A DNA stretch of 64,000 nt, taken from the NCBI GenBank assembly GCA_016196065.1, contig JACPYL010000012.1:744001-808000 (forward strand), in the 5' to 3' direction. Shown one piece after another: positions 24,012 to 33,769 of the stretch (positions within the stretch are counted from its first letter, which is position 1; each line of letters opens with the position of its first letter). The notes beneath the pieces were generated by a model. That model was not told the DNA's origin. It did no database searches and was given only the letters and a program-made list of their open reading frames with translations. The translations under genes and the position numbers were made by a program. The DNA is from Acidobacteriota bacterium (GTDB lineage: Bacteria > Acidobacteriota > Terriglobia > Terriglobales > Acidobacteriaceae).

Positions 24012-25801
24012 GTCGTATCGGTCCGCGTGTGTTCTTCCTTCTCGCGATAGTACTTCTGCAAGACGAAGAAGGCCTGCTTGCGCTGTCCCTTATCCGAGAG
24101 CAAGCCTTTGCGATTGAAGTAATCCTGAATTCCCGGCAAGGGCCTGCGCGGAGAACGAAAATCTACGAGCAGCCATGGTGACAGTCCAGCCAGGCCAGGA
24201 ATCTTGTCGACCATCGTCAGCTGATGCACGAACAGGTTCGATTGATATTCCTCCGTCCATCGGGCTGCACTGTCGCCGTGTCGTCCTTGAGGCGCTTCGC
24301 CACCAAACTCGCTGACGATGAGCGGCTTGTCGAATTTACTGGACCATTGCTGCCGGTCGGCATCCTCAGGACGGCCGTAATACCAGCCGAAATATTCATT
24401 CAATCCCAGGACGTCCAGAAATTTGCCGGCGGGGTCGTTGAGCACACGCCGGTCGGGGCCATCATCGTCCACGTGGTTTAGTGCCGAGGTGATCAGGCGA
24501 GTGGAATCGAGTTCGCGTGCTTGATCAGCGAGGCGCCGTAGAAATTCGGTTCGTTCCGGCTTTACTGGAGTCTCGTTTGAGAGGGACCAGAATATGACGG
24601 AAGCGCGATTGTGATCCCGCGCAATGGACTCCCGCAGTTGCTGTTGCGCATTCGTTAGTGTGGCCGGATTCTTCCATGAGATGTCCCAGTAGACGGGGAT
24701 CTCCGACCAGACGAGCAGTCCCATGCGGTCTGCCATCCGTATTTCATTTTCATTGTGTGGATAGTGCGCCAGGCGGACGAAGTTGCACCCCAGGTCTTTG
24801 GCCCATCCGAAAAGAGTCTGTGCGTCTTCTTCGCTATACGCGCGTCCGCCTCGAAGGGGTGCCTCTTCGTGTATCGAAATTCCGCGCAGAAATACGGGCT
24901 TGCCGTTCAGCAGGATCTGCGTCCCACGTGTCTCGATGGTGCGAAATCCGATGCGATCATGGACGGTTTCTCCGCCCGATGAGACGGCAACGTCGTACAA
25001 CTTTGGATTCTCCGGAGACCACAGTTGCAGCGAAGCTGGAAAATGGAATTCGGCGCGGCCGGTGGCGTCCGCAGTTACTGCGTGCTTCCATCCTGCTTCG
25101 GGGATCTCCACTACCACCTGCTGACCGGCTCGCTGATCGCCATCAAGCTGAGCCCAACCAGCAATTTCATTGGCTGATCTCTTGGCGGACTGAATCCAGT
25201 AGTCGCGAACGAATATTTCTGGTGTTTCTACGAGCAACACGTCGCGCGTCATGCCGCCGTAGTTCCACCAGTCGGTGCGTAACGATGGAACTGCGTCGGG
25301 GCGGCGAGTATCGTCGGCCTCTACCACCAGAAAATTGTCGCCGTCCTTCAGGAGGCTCGTGATTTCGAAGTTGAAAGGAGTAAAACCGCCCTCGTGCTCG
25401 CCCAACTTCTGACCATTCAGATAGACGCGCGCCAGAGAATTGACTGCTCCGAAATAGACGAAGGCGCGCGTGTGGGCACGCTTCTTGTACGCAAATGACT
25501 TCTCGTACCAGACTGGACCTTCATAAAAGTGCAGTTTCTCTTTTTGTGTGTTCCAGTCGCCGGGCACATTGAGCGTCTCGGAGGAATCGAAGTCGTACTC
25601 GACGAGGTCGCTGCGGTCTTTGGGCTTTCGATTCTTGTAGTACTGCGCCTCGAGGCCTGACTCCAGGGGGTCGATGATGATGTGCCATGCCCCGTTCAGG
25701 CTGATATTCGTGCGCCCGGAAGGATTGTTGATCAGGGGCGCCGGCGTCGTTTGAGCTGAGGTTAATGTGACGAGGACGGCGACAAACAAGAAGTAGCGCA
25801 T
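24002..25801 (-). CDS. Secreted GH2 glycosidase, beta-glucuronidase/galactosidase-like
   Basis: 599 residues with a signal peptide (FLFVAVLVTLTSA-Q). Jelly-roll sugar-binding domain, immunoglobulin-like domain, then the TIM barrel. The general acid/base is E in SLSNE near 413 and the nucleophile E in VSEFGGE near 500; both fit GH2. RGISIHEEAP and NFVRLAHYPHNE motifs fit beta-glucuronidase best, but galactosidase or mannosidase specificity cannot be excluded. Periplasmic or outside use of plant or microbial glycans is expected. Confidence 0.87.
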   Translation of the reverse strand: MRYFLFVAVLVTLTSAQTTPAPLINNPSGRTNISLNGAWHIIIDPLESGLEAQYYKNRKPKDRSDLVEYDFDSSETLNVPGDWNTQKEKLHFYEGPVWYEKSFAYKKRAHTRAFVYFGAVNSLARVYLNGQKLGEHEGGFTPFNFEITSLLKDGDNFLVVEADDTRRPDAVPSLRTDWWNYGGMTRDVLLVETPEIFVRDYWIQSAKRSANEIAGWAQLDGDQRAGQQVVVEIPEAGWKHAVTADATGRAEFHFPASLQLWSPENPKLYDVAVSSGGETVHDRIGFRTIETRGTQILLNGKPVFLRGISIHEEAPLRGGRAYSEEDAQTLFGWAKDLGCNFVRLAHYPHNENEIRMADRMGLLVWSEIPVYWDISWKNPATLTNAQQQLRESIARDHNRASVIFWSLSNETPVKPERTEFLRRLADQARELDSTRLITSALNHVDDDGPDRRVLNDPAGKFLDVLGLNEYFGWYYGRPEDADRQQWSSKFDKPLIVSEFGGEAPQGRHGDSAARWTEEYQSNLFVHQLTMVDKIPGLAGLSPWLLVDFRSPRRPLPGIQDYFNRKGLLSDKGQRKQAFFVLQKYYREKEEHTRTDTTKK

Positions 25802-25882
25802 GGGTTTTGAAGCGTCAAGAATACACCCTTGCCTCGGCTTCCCACGCCGGGTCCCATGCTACAAACTTCCGGGTTTCACGTC

Positions 25883-26923
25883 CTATTTTGTTGCGAGAGG
25901 CGCCGGCTCTTCCACGCTGGCTTCGCGTAGAAATCGGGCGGCTTCTTCCGGCGGGGTTGGGTTGATGTAGAACCCTGTTCCCCATTCGAAGCCGGCAGTC
26001 TTGGTCAGCTTCGGCATGAACTCGATATGCCAGTGATAGTGCTCGTTATTGGGATCCTGCACCGGGGAAGAATGAATCACCAGGTTGTAAGGAGGGTTGT
26101 CGAGCACTCGATCCGCCTTCATGAGCAGCAACTTCAGTGCTTTCGCAAGATTCTCGAACATATGCGACGACGCGTTTTCGAACGCGGACTCATGCCGTTT
26201 CGGCAGGATCCAGGTTTCGAAAGGGAAGCGTGGCGCATAAGGAGCAACGGTTAGAAAGTCTTCGTTTTCCGCGACCACGCGAATGCCGTTATCGATTTCC
26301 TGGCGGATGATGTCGCAGAACACGCAGCGCTCTTTGTAAATGTAGTATTGCTTGGCTCCCTGAATTTCTTCCACGACGTAAATCGGCAGAATCGGCAACG
26401 CAATCAGCTGGGAATGAGAGTGCTCGAGTGAAGCGCCCGCGGCTTCTCCATGATTCTTGAAGATCAGGATGTACTTGAAGCGCCGGTCTTTCTTCAGATC
26501 GAGGATGCGATCGCGAAAAGCCCAGAGCACATCTTCGATCCGCCGCGCGGGAAGGGTGGCCAGGGTCGCGTTGTGATCGGGCGTTTCGATGATTACCTCG
26601 TGCGCGCCGATGCCATTCATCTTGTCGAACATGCCTTCGGCTTGTTTGTTGAGGTCGCCTTCGATGCCGAGTGCCGGAAATTTGTTGGGCACAACGCGTA
26701 CGGTCCAGCCGGGGCTGTCTTTCATGGACGCCGAGCCGTTCGGGCTGGGGCGGTACGCCAGAATCTCAGGCGGAGTCTTGCTCTCGTTGCCATAGTCGAA
26801 CGGACAAAAGCTGCCAGCCTTGTTCTTGAGCGGTTCACGGGCAAAGTCGGTGGGGCGCTTGGCGCGATCCGTGGAGATAATCACCCATCGTCCTACGATG
26901 GGGTCTTTTCTTAATTCAGGCAC
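25883..26923 (-). CDS. galT: Galactose-1-phosphate uridylyltransferase
   Basis: 346 residues, GTG start with AAAGGA upstream. The HIT-fold active site is in EHYHWHIEFMP near residue 296; HSHSQ near 170 and the zinc-binding CxxC (ERCVFCD) near 200 are also present. The enzyme exchanges UMP between UDP-glucose and galactose-1-phosphate (Leloir pathway). It neighbours a GH2 enzyme, which could supply galactose or a related sugar (inference). Some family members are ADP-glucose phosphorylases, a close alternative. Confidence 0.88.
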   Translation of the reverse strand: MPELRKDPIVGRWVIISTDRAKRPTDFAREPLKNKAGSFCPFDYGNESKTPPEILAYRPSPNGSASMKDSPGWTVRVVPNKFPALGIEGDLNKQAEGMFDKMNGIGAHEVIIETPDHNATLATLPARRIEDVLWAFRDRILDLKKDRRFKYILIFKNHGEAAGASLEHSHSQLIALPILPIYVVEEIQGAKQYYIYKERCVFCDIIRQEIDNGIRVVAENEDFLTVAPYAPRFPFETWILPKRHESAFENASSHMFENLAKALKLLLMKADRVLDNPPYNLVIHSSPVQDPNNEHYHWHIEFMPKLTKTAGFEWGTGFYINPTPPEEAARFLREASVEEPAPLATK

Positions 26924-26971
26924 GTACTAAATCCTTTCAGTAGGGCCTTTCCGAAGTTTCGAAGTTCGCAG

Positions 26972-27445
26972 TCAGCGATTGTACGACACGGAAGGGGAAA
27001 AGGCATTTTGAAACAGTTCGAACGACACTTCCCGGCCCGCTTCGTAGTATATCGCCAGCACGTCAAAGCGCCACTGGCACGAGGGTGGCATAGCGCGCAG
27101 GAAATCACGCGCCACCATTCGCAACTCTTTTTGCTTATCGTGGTCCACGGCAGCCTCGGCGGGCTTCACGTCGCGGGTCGTTCGAGTCTTCACTTCAATG
27201 AAGCAGAGCACGTCCTTGTCCCATCCAACCAGATCGAGTTCGCCACGATGATGCGGAGAGCGAAAATTCCGGGAGATGATTACGTAGCCCTTTCGGCGGA
27301 GGTAGAAATACGCCTCTTCTTCACCACGGCGGCCGGTACGCTGGTGCGCAGGCATGTCCTCGGGGGGGAGCGTATGCGCTGCCAGCCAGTCCAACGCTCG
27401 AAGAGTGACCTGGGTGATGCGCCCGGCGAACATAAGAGTTCTCAC
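26972..27445 (-). CDS. yraN: YraN family endonuclease-fold protein (UPF0102)
   Basis: 157 residues. GRRGEEEAYFYLRRKGY, NFRSPHHRGELDLVGWD and LCFIEVKTRT are the family's conserved motifs; the acidic residues and E-V-K form a PD-(D/E)XK-like nuclease core. The N-terminal extension of about 35 residues is longer than usual. Biological role is not settled in the family (DNA processing is suggested). GTG start, or ATG at codon 5. Confidence 0.85.
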   Translation of the reverse strand: MRTLMFAGRITQVTLRALDWLAAHTLPPEDMPAHQRTGRRGEEEAYFYLRRKGYVIISRNFRSPHHRGELDLVGWDKDVLCFIEVKTRTTRDVKPAEAAVDHDKQKELRMVARDFLRAMPPSCQWRFDVLAIYYEAGREVSFELFQNAFSPSVSYNR

Positions 27446-27481
27446 TATAGGCGTGGCGCGATCACGCGGTTGTGACAGCGG

Positions 27482-28390
27482 TCACGCTGCAGTTGGTATA
27501 TTCTCCTCGATTTCGTGATGCACTATTTTTCCCTTGGTGTTGACGAGGACCACTCCCGCGAGTGCGATTGCGCCGCCGGCCAGCGAAATCCAGCGTGGCA
27601 CTTCGCCCAGCCACACCCACGCGATCCCGATCGCCATCACTGGAATCAGGTAAAGCAATGTTGCGGTGCGTCCCGCAGTGCCGTGTGACATGACATAGGC
27701 CCACGCGACGTACGCCAAAGCCCCGGGAAAAATTCCAAGATAGATCACCGACAACGTTGCTGCAGCCGGCGCTACTCGAAGGGAATGGAAGAAGCCACGG
27801 CCGAATGGCAGCATCAGGAGTGTCCCAAACCAGATCGAGTAAGCGGTAAATTCCAGCGCACTGTATCGGCCCAGATAATGCTTCTGCATGATCATGTAGA
27901 CGGACGAGGTCAGCGCCGCAGCAAGAATCACCAACGCCTGGGGAGACAAGCGGATGCCTTCGCCCTCTCCGCTGGCAATGAGCGCGACTCCTGCGAAGCT
28001 CAGCAACACGCCGCACCATCCCAGGGACGTAAGTTTTTCGTGCAGCATGAAGCGCGCAAACAGCGCAGTCCAGATGGGGACCGACGCAATCAGCAAGCTG
28101 GCGGCGCCGGCCGTGACGCGCGTCTCCCCGTAGTTCAGCGCGATGTTGTAGAACGTAATGCCGATTGCTCCGGTGAGAACCAACCCTGGGATGTCGCGTA
28201 GCTTCGGACGGCGAAAATGCGCGATGCCGGCGTAGATCGCAAGCACGAGAGAAGCCACGAGAAAGCGCAGGATCGCGAGATGTCCCGGCGAGTACGCGCG
28301 GAGACCAGCGCGAATCCCTGCGAAGGCCGACGCCCACAAGGTCAGGGCGACAGCGAGTGCGATGAGGGTACGACTTGTAAAACGCGGCAT
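27482..28390 (-). CDS. EamA/DMT permease
   Basis: 302 residues with ten membrane helices in two EamA repeats ([12 protein letters not shown] near the start; [23 protein letters not shown]-type in the second half). The family exports amino acids or other small metabolites. The short cytoplasmic tail ([12 protein letters not shown]) is charged. Substrate unknown. Confidence 0.87.
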   Translation of the reverse strand: MPRFTSRTLIALAVALTLWASAFAGIRAGLRAYSPGHLAILRFLVASLVLAIYAGIAHFRRPKLRDIPGLVLTGAIGITFYNIALNYGETRVTAGAASLLIASVPIWTALFARFMLHEKLTSLGWCGVLLSFAGVALIASGEGEGIRLSPQALVILAAALTSSVYMIMQKHYLGRYSALEFTAYSIWFGTLLMLPFGRGFFHSLRVAPAAATLSVIYLGIFPGALAYVAWAYVMSHGTAGRTATLLYLIPVMAIGIAWVWLGEVPRWISLAGGAIALAGVVLVNTKGKIVHHEIEENIPTAA

Positions 28391-28459
28391 AGGGAAATCC
28401 TCAAAATCGATGAAACTGGGTTTAGCTATTGGATGAGGCGGAGGAACAGAGGTTACGGC

Positions 28460-28987
28460 TTACCAGCTATCTCCGCCTCGAAGAGGAGGCCATTGGTTGC
28501 ACTGTCGCCGGAGCATGGCGACCTGGCCGACGTGATAACTGTTGTGTGCCACAATCTGTTTCAGGATTGCGGCCGTTGTTGATGGCGGCGAGTCAGGTTT
28601 ATCTGGAAGCACTTCCTGCGCAAGCGATGCATCATCCGTTTCAGCCAGCGACGCTAGCCTTCCGAGCAAGTTGCCGAAACGCTCGCGTACCGCTTGCCAC
28701 TGCAATTCGCCGGCAGGATCAGGATGGGTGGGCCAGCTTTCAATCGCATGATCGGGATAAGACAGGCGCTCTCCGGCGATTCTGCGGAACTCGTATTCCA
28801 TCCAGTAATTCATGTGCTCGACGATCTGCCAGATCGAGTGGGGATACCCCGCCACGGTCCGTGTTGCAAGATCGGCGCCGATGTCTTCGACGCACGCCAT
28901 GGGATCCACATGAGCGCCTCTGCCGTATACGAGTTCGCGCATTGTGGTGTCGCCCATGGTCAATTCCGTTCTTAACTTCGGTTCCAT
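28460..28987 (-). CDS. DinB/YfiT-fold protein
   Basis: 175 residues, four-helix bundle with metal-ligand histidines in IVEHMNYW and HNSYHVGQV. The family contains metal-dependent thiol transferases and many uncharacterised proteins. An upstream ATG/GTG choice is open; the chosen start leaves an 11-residue lead. Function cannot be named more closely. Confidence 0.78.
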   Translation of the reverse strand: MEPKLRTELTMGDTTMRELVYGRGAHVDPMACVEDIGADLATRTVAGYPHSIWQIVEHMNYWMEYEFRRIAGERLSYPDHAIESWPTHPDPAGELQWQAVRERFGNLLGRLASLAETDDASLAQEVLPDKPDSPPSTTAAILKQIVAHNSYHVGQVAMLRRQCNQWPPLRGGDSW

Positions 28988-29116
28988 TGCTGCTGTGTTC
29001 CGGTTGCTGAACTGGTTTTGGGTGGCGCAGCGGTTTACCGCTGTGGTTCAAAAGATCCCAATTGACGGCTTCAGCCGCTGGGGAATGCAGCTCATCTGTC
29101 GCGGCAAGCCGCGCTT

Positions 29117-29581
29117 CTACGGCGAAGGCGTTACTGCGTCGCCGACGCTGATCGCCCCTTGCGTCAATATTTGCGCGCGCAATCCGCCGCGATGGCGCAG
29201 CCCTTTGATCACTTGCTTGCCGGTTACCCGTTGCAGATGGTCGCAGGGTTCGCACAGACGAATGCCGCGGATGCGAATGTTGCCGATGACAAACTCTTTT
29301 CCCACCAGATGATTCAACGGCACATCGCGCGTGACAATATTGCGGCGAGCCTCGCCTGCTGAAAGTTCGACGTTGTATTCGCGACGCAGCGCTTCCAGCG
29401 CCTCCGCCTCGATCAACGTCAGTTCGAAATCCGGTTCGGGTTTGAAGAACGTGCCTTGCTTAAGGGCATACCGATCGCCTTCGAGTCCGACACGCGGAAT
29501 CAGAACTGCATGATCCAGAGCCTGTACCGGCCCTTTGGGAGCGGAGGCGATGTGGATCGATTCCACTCTTCCGTTCCACAT
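29117..29581 (-). CDS. MOSC-domain protein
   Basis: 154 residues covering a single MOSC domain: VGLEGDRYA, ELTLIEAEALE, AGEARRNIVTRDVPLNHLVGKEF and the cysteine region LCEPCDHLQR. MOSC domains handle activated sulfur with molybdenum cofactor or reduce N-hydroxylated compounds. No Moco biosynthesis gene is nearby. Confidence 0.88.
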   Translation of the reverse strand: MWNGRVESIHIASAPKGPVQALDHAVLIPRVGLEGDRYALKQGTFFKPEPDFELTLIEAEALEALRREYNVELSAGEARRNIVTRDVPLNHLVGKEFVIGNIRIRGIRLCEPCDHLQRVTGKQVIKGLRHRGGLRAQILTQGAISVGDAVTPSP

Positions 29582-29633
29582 CGCACACCTCCGATTGGCT
29601 AGCCGATGGTTTACGAAAGGCTAGCCGGGCTGC

Positions 29634-30992
29634 TTACGCGTTTTTCTCGACGATGGAGATCGACTCTTCCAGAGCGTCGATGGCTACATCGGCCTCTTCC
29701 TTGGTGACGACCAGCGGCGGCGAAATACGAACCGTGCTCGGGCCACAACCCAGGAACAGAATCCCGCGATCGAAAGCGAGTTCCACGATGCGGTCACGCT
29801 GCTCGGGAGCGTACTCGCGCGTCTTCTGATCTTTTACGATTTCGACGCCGACCATCAGGCCGCGTCCGCGAACGTCGCCGACGATCCTGTGCTTCTTCGG
29901 CCAGTCCGCCATCCGGGCGCGCATGTAGTCGCCCACTTCCTGCGAGTTCTTGAGCAGGCCTTCCTTCTCGATCACGTCGAGCGTGGCGAGAGCAGCGGCG
30001 ATACAAACCGGGTTGCCGCCGAACGTCGACGCGTGCGAGCCGGGAATCCAGTCCATCACTTCTTCCTTGCTGATGACCACGCCCAGCGGCATGCCGGATG
30101 CAATACCCTTGGCGCTGCAGACGATGTCAGGATGCACTCCGGTGTGCTCGACGGCCCACCACTTGCCGGTGCGTCCCATGCCGGACTGTACTTCGTCGAC
30201 GACGAGCAGGATGCCGTGCTTGTCGCAGATGCGGCGCAGTTCCTGCATGAAGATGGTCGGCGCGACGACATACCCGCCTTCGCCTTGAACCGGCTCGACG
30301 AAAATTGCCGCGACTTCTTCGGGAGCGACGGTGGTCTTGAACAGTTTGTCTTCGATGAAGCGAGCGCAGCCGAGGGCAAACTTCTCAGCGTCCTGCGGTC
30401 CGCCTGCGCAGCCGCGATACACATCGGGATAACGCACGTGCGTCACGCCCGGAACCAGCGGCGCGAAACGGCGCTTCTGCTGCGGCTTCGATGCCGTAAG
30501 CGAGAGCGCGCCCATGGTGCGTCCGTGGAATGCGCCGAAGAACGCGATCACCTGCTGGCGCTTGGTGTGATAGCGAGCCAGTTTCAGAGCGCACTCGACG
30601 GCTTCCGCTCCGGAATTGCCGTAATAAACCCGGTGCGGGCCGGGCATGGGAGCGATCTTTGAAAGGCGATTGGCGAGCGTCACCATGCTCTCGTAGTAGA
30701 AGTCGGTGCCCGACATGTGAATCAGCTCGCCGGCCTGCTTCTGAATCGCCGCCACCACTTCCGGATGGCAATGGCCGGTTGAAGTCACGGCAATGCCTGC
30801 GGAGAAGTCGAAGAACTCGTTGCCGTCCACGTCTTCAATCACGATGCCGCGGCCGCGCTTGGCGACCAGCGGATACGAACGCGTGTAAGACGGCGAAATA
30901 ATCTTGTCATCGCCCGCCACGATGCGAGCAGCGTTGGGGCCCGGAATCTTTGTCATCAGCTTGGGGCCGGCAGTCAGAGTCTTGGTGGTCAT
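29634..30992 (-). CDS. Class III (ornithine/GABA-type) aminotransferase
   Basis: 452 residues. PLP lysine in CSAKGIASGMPLG; GNSGAEAVECALKLAR, FHGRTMGALSLT, EPVQGEGGY and DEVQSGMGRTG are fold-type I, subgroup III motifs. Closest types are 4-aminobutyrate aminotransferase and acetylornithine/succinylornithine aminotransferase; specificity is open. It stands alone, with a 480-base leader region upstream. Confidence 0.87.
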   Translation of the reverse strand: MTTKTLTAGPKLMTKIPGPNAARIVAGDDKIISPSYTRSYPLVAKRGRGIVIEDVDGNEFFDFSAGIAVTSTGHCHPEVVAAIQKQAGELIHMSGTDFYYESMVTLANRLSKIAPMPGPHRVYYGNSGAEAVECALKLARYHTKRQQVIAFFGAFHGRTMGALSLTASKPQQKRRFAPLVPGVTHVRYPDVYRGCAGGPQDAEKFALGCARFIEDKLFKTTVAPEEVAAIFVEPVQGEGGYVVAPTIFMQELRRICDKHGILLVVDEVQSGMGRTGKWWAVEHTGVHPDIVCSAKGIASGMPLGVVISKEEVMDWIPGSHASTFGGNPVCIAAALATLDVIEKEGLLKNSQEVGDYMRARMADWPKKHRIVGDVRGRGLMVGVEIVKDQKTREYAPEQRDRIVELAFDRGILFLGCGPSTVRISPPLVVTKEEADVAIDALEESISIVEKNA

Positions 30993-31470
30993 GGGATCCT
31001 CCGGATCTAGTTCTCGGTTCTTGGTTCTCAGTGGTCGGGAGTCGCAAGCGAAGATCGTTCGATCGAATCGTTTGGACTTGGCAAGCTAGAGGCGAGTGGC
31101 TAGGAGCGAATAGCTGAATGCCACTGGCGTTGGCGAAGGATGCGACGAACTAGTCGCTGCCGAAGAGGCCGGCGCGAACATTCGAGGGTAGAACGCAGAG
31201 ATACCGGCGAGGACAAGCGCGTCCTTCGATCCAGCACATCCGCGAGATGGAGCCGTTCGTACGCATGATTACTGGCTTAATTATAGCTTGGATTCTACGG
31301 TAGCGGAACCCCCAACCAGGTTACTGAGAGATCAACTTTAGATTACCTGTATTTCTTGGAGGTGGGCTTCGCCGCGTATCTGGACTACACTATCCGACTA
31401 ACTGGGGCGATGCCGGTATTCCACCGGGCCAAAACAAGGTCTTTATTCTTTTTGAGAACGGTATGCCCCA
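30993..31470. other. Intergenic region with a likely minus-strand promoter
   Basis: No gene seen in this divergent gap. On the minus strand TATAAT (complement of 31280-31285) may be a -10 box for the aminotransferase, but no good -35 box is found. Near 31,010-31,035 the sequence TTCTCGGTTCTTGGTTCTC repeats a TTCT(C/T)GGTTCT core. Confidence 0.4.
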
Positions 31471-32577
31471 ATGCTCGAGTTCGTTCCCTACACCGAAGAA
31501 TGGACCGGCAGCGTGCGCGAGTTCAACGCGCGCATGCTCGCAGGTGGGCTGGAAGAGGAACTCCGGTTTCCGGAGCCCTGCCCGGCAATGCCGGCTGCCG
31601 GCGCTGAGGACGCGTTTTCCCGCGAACACGTACTGGCGGTCGACGGTTGCGATGTTCGGGGTGCCTATTTCCTAACCTACGAGACCTGGGCCGCCAACCG
31701 CCAACCTCATCGCGTCGCCAATTTCCGTTTACCGCTCTCCGAGGGCTTTATTGACGCCAGGCACAAGGGCACCGGCCGCGCACTGTTGTCCCATGCCCTG
31801 CAAAAATGCTCGATGTTGTACTGCCTGGGGTTGGGCGACAAGACCCGTCCCCTTCCGCGCTTGCTCGCCGGACAAAATTGGATGATTGCGGAAACGCCGT
31901 TCTACTTCCGTTGCATCCACCCGCGGGAAGTGCTGCGCAATCTGACCTGGTTGCGCACGAGCCCCATCCGCCGCTTGCTGATGGACGTTGCCGCAGGCAC
32001 CGGCGGTTGGCAGGCCATCGCGGCTCTCCAGCACCTTCGGACGCGGGCACCGGCATGCGAAACCGGCGCCACTGTGGCTGCCGATTTTGGGGATTGGGCC
32101 GACGAGCTTTGGGATCGAGCCTGCACCGCCTACTCTTTGCTCGCGGATCGAAGCCGCGATTCTCTTCGCGCCCGCTATCCCACCAGCGACGCTCGTTTCC
32201 AGCGTCTGGTTGTGCGTACCAGTGCCGGGGTCTCCGGCTGGGCCGTCCTGCTGGCCACCACCATGCGTGACCACCGGCACTTCGGAAATCTCAAGGTGGG
32301 CACCATCGTGGATTGCCTGGCGGTTCCGGGACAGGAACACAGCGTGATTTGCGCTGCAACGGGTTTTCTTGAAGGACTTGATGTGGACTTGATCGTCAGC
32401 AACCAGTCTCATCGCAGCTGGCGCGCGGCGTTCGATCATGCTGGATTTCTTTCCGGGCCCACCAACCGGTTCTTTACTCCGTCACCCGATCTGGCGGGCC
32501 TGCTGGCGCCCTTCGACCAGAAGTTCCCGCTGACTCACCTTACTCGCGGTGACGGGGCGGGGCCGATCCACCTGTGA
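31471..32577 (+). CDS. GNAT-like acyltransferase protein
   Basis: 368 residues. Residues 60-140 contain a GNAT-like core (VLAVDGCDVRGAYFL, then RHKGTGRALLSHAL as the acetyl-CoA loop), followed by a second, less conserved half (LVVRTSAGVSGWAVLLATTM... and GFLEGLDVDLIVSNQSHRSWRAAFDHAGF) that looks like a second GNAT-like unit. Such proteins are common in exopolysaccharide clusters and its neighbours are glycan/lipid genes. Its end overlaps the convergent glycosyltransferase by 38 bases. Confidence 0.7.
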   Translation: MLEFVPYTEEWTGSVREFNARMLAGGLEEELRFPEPCPAMPAAGAEDAFSREHVLAVDGCDVRGAYFLTYETWAANRQPHRVANFRLPLSEGFIDARHKGTGRALLSHALQKCSMLYCLGLGDKTRPLPRLLAGQNWMIAETPFYFRCIHPREVLRNLTWLRTSPIRRLLMDVAAGTGGWQAIAALQHLRTRAPACETGATVAADFGDWADELWDRACTAYSLLADRSRDSLRARYPTSDARFQRLVVRTSAGVSGWAVLLATTMRDHRHFGNLKVGTIVDCLAVPGQEHSVICAATGFLEGLDVDLIVSNQSHRSWRAAFDHAGFLSGPTNRFFTPSPDLAGLLAPFDQKFPLTHLTRGDGAGPIHL

Positions 32578-33769
32578 CGGAGACATGCCCGCCGAGAATC
32601 TCTTCAAAACAAGCCGCCACTTTCTCCCACGAAAACTTTTCGCGTACCAGGCGAAGACCCGCTTCAGCCTGGCGGGCCCGCAATTCCGGATGCGCCAGCA
32701 ACTCCACACAGGCGCCGGCGAACGCCTCCGGAGTGTCTGCGAGTCGGATGTCTTCAAGAGAAGTGACTGCCAATCCCTCGGCGCCGATCGTGGTTGAGAC
32801 GACGGCAATCTCCGCTGCCATCGATTCGTAGACTTTCAGCCGCGTACCGCTTCCGATGCGGAGCGGCACAATGGAAACATCGGCATTCCACAGATACGGC
32901 CGTATATCTTCCACGGTGCCCGTGACCTGAACAAGGGGCTCGGCTGCGAGCGCGCGAATCGCCGCTGCTGGACGCCTTCCTGCAATCGTCAATGTGCACT
33001 GCGGGAAGCGGCGACGGATTAAGGGCAATACTTCGCGCACGAACCACACCATGCCGTCGATGTTCGGCATCCAGTCCATGGAACCGGCGAAGACCAATTT
33101 AGTGCTGGTGCTGTCGACGGGCGGGCCGCTGCGGGAGAAATACTCCACGTCGACTCCGGTGGGAATACTCGATACGTGGGAGATCCCGCTTAACTCGCGG
33201 AGCAGTTCGGCATCCGCCTCGGAAACGGTGATCACGTGAGTGGCTCGCCGGCAGGCGGCACGCTCGAATGCAAGCAGGCGCTTTGCCTGGCTGCGAAAGA
33301 AAGCGCGCCGAACCGGATCCGAGGCGCTCTCCGCATAGCGGCGCCAGATGACGGTCTCCACGTTGTGCTCGAACAGGACGAAGGGTTGGGTGGATGGCAG
33401 ATTGACGACCGGCGTCAGAAAATCGCAAACGACGACGTCAAAATGTTCGACGGACAATACCTGTTCGATCAACTGCCGCGCCGCCGCCGACCGCTTCCGC
33501 GCTACCATCACCGGTAAATGCGAGAACAGCGCACCCGCGGTTTGGATCCAGAACCGCGCCGAAGCTCGCGGCGCGAGAACAAAGGGTACGGGCCACGCCT
33601 TGAAGCAATATTCAGAACTGCGGGCCAAAGCTTCGGGCGATCCATCATGCAAGGCGAGGTAGTGAATCTCGTGCCGTGTCCGCAAGCGCCGCAGCATTTC
33701 CAACGTGCGTATCTGGCCGCCCCGGGTGGTGGGATGCAGGGACCCTGAACTGTGCCAGAGGATCTTCAC
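32540..33769 (-). CDS. Glycosyltransferase, GT-B fold (GT4-like)
   Basis: 409 residues. Two Rossmann halves: MKILWHSSGSLHPTTRGGQIRTLEML at the start, FEHNVET in the linker, and in the donor domain LVFAGSMDWMPNIDG, VTGTVEDIRPYLWNADVSIVPLRIGSGTRLKVYESMA with the conserved E. It transfers an activated sugar to a lipid or glycan. Starts with GTG overlapping the gtrA stop (GTGA), so gtrA and this gene are co-translated. Confidence 0.86.
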   Translation of the reverse strand: MKILWHSSGSLHPTTRGGQIRTLEMLRRLRTRHEIHYLALHDGSPEALARSSEYCFKAWPVPFVLAPRASARFWIQTAGALFSHLPVMVARKRSAAARQLIEQVLSVEHFDVVVCDFLTPVVNLPSTQPFVLFEHNVETVIWRRYAESASDPVRRAFFRSQAKRLLAFERAACRRATHVITVSEADAELLRELSGISHVSSIPTGVDVEYFSRSGPPVDSTSTKLVFAGSMDWMPNIDGMVWFVREVLPLIRRRFPQCTLTIAGRRPAAAIRALAAEPLVQVTGTVEDIRPYLWNADVSIVPLRIGSGTRLKVYESMAAEIAVVSTTIGAEGLAVTSLEDIRLADTPEAFAGACVELLAHPELRARQAEAGLRLVREKFSWEKVAACFEEILGGHVSVTGGSAPPRHRE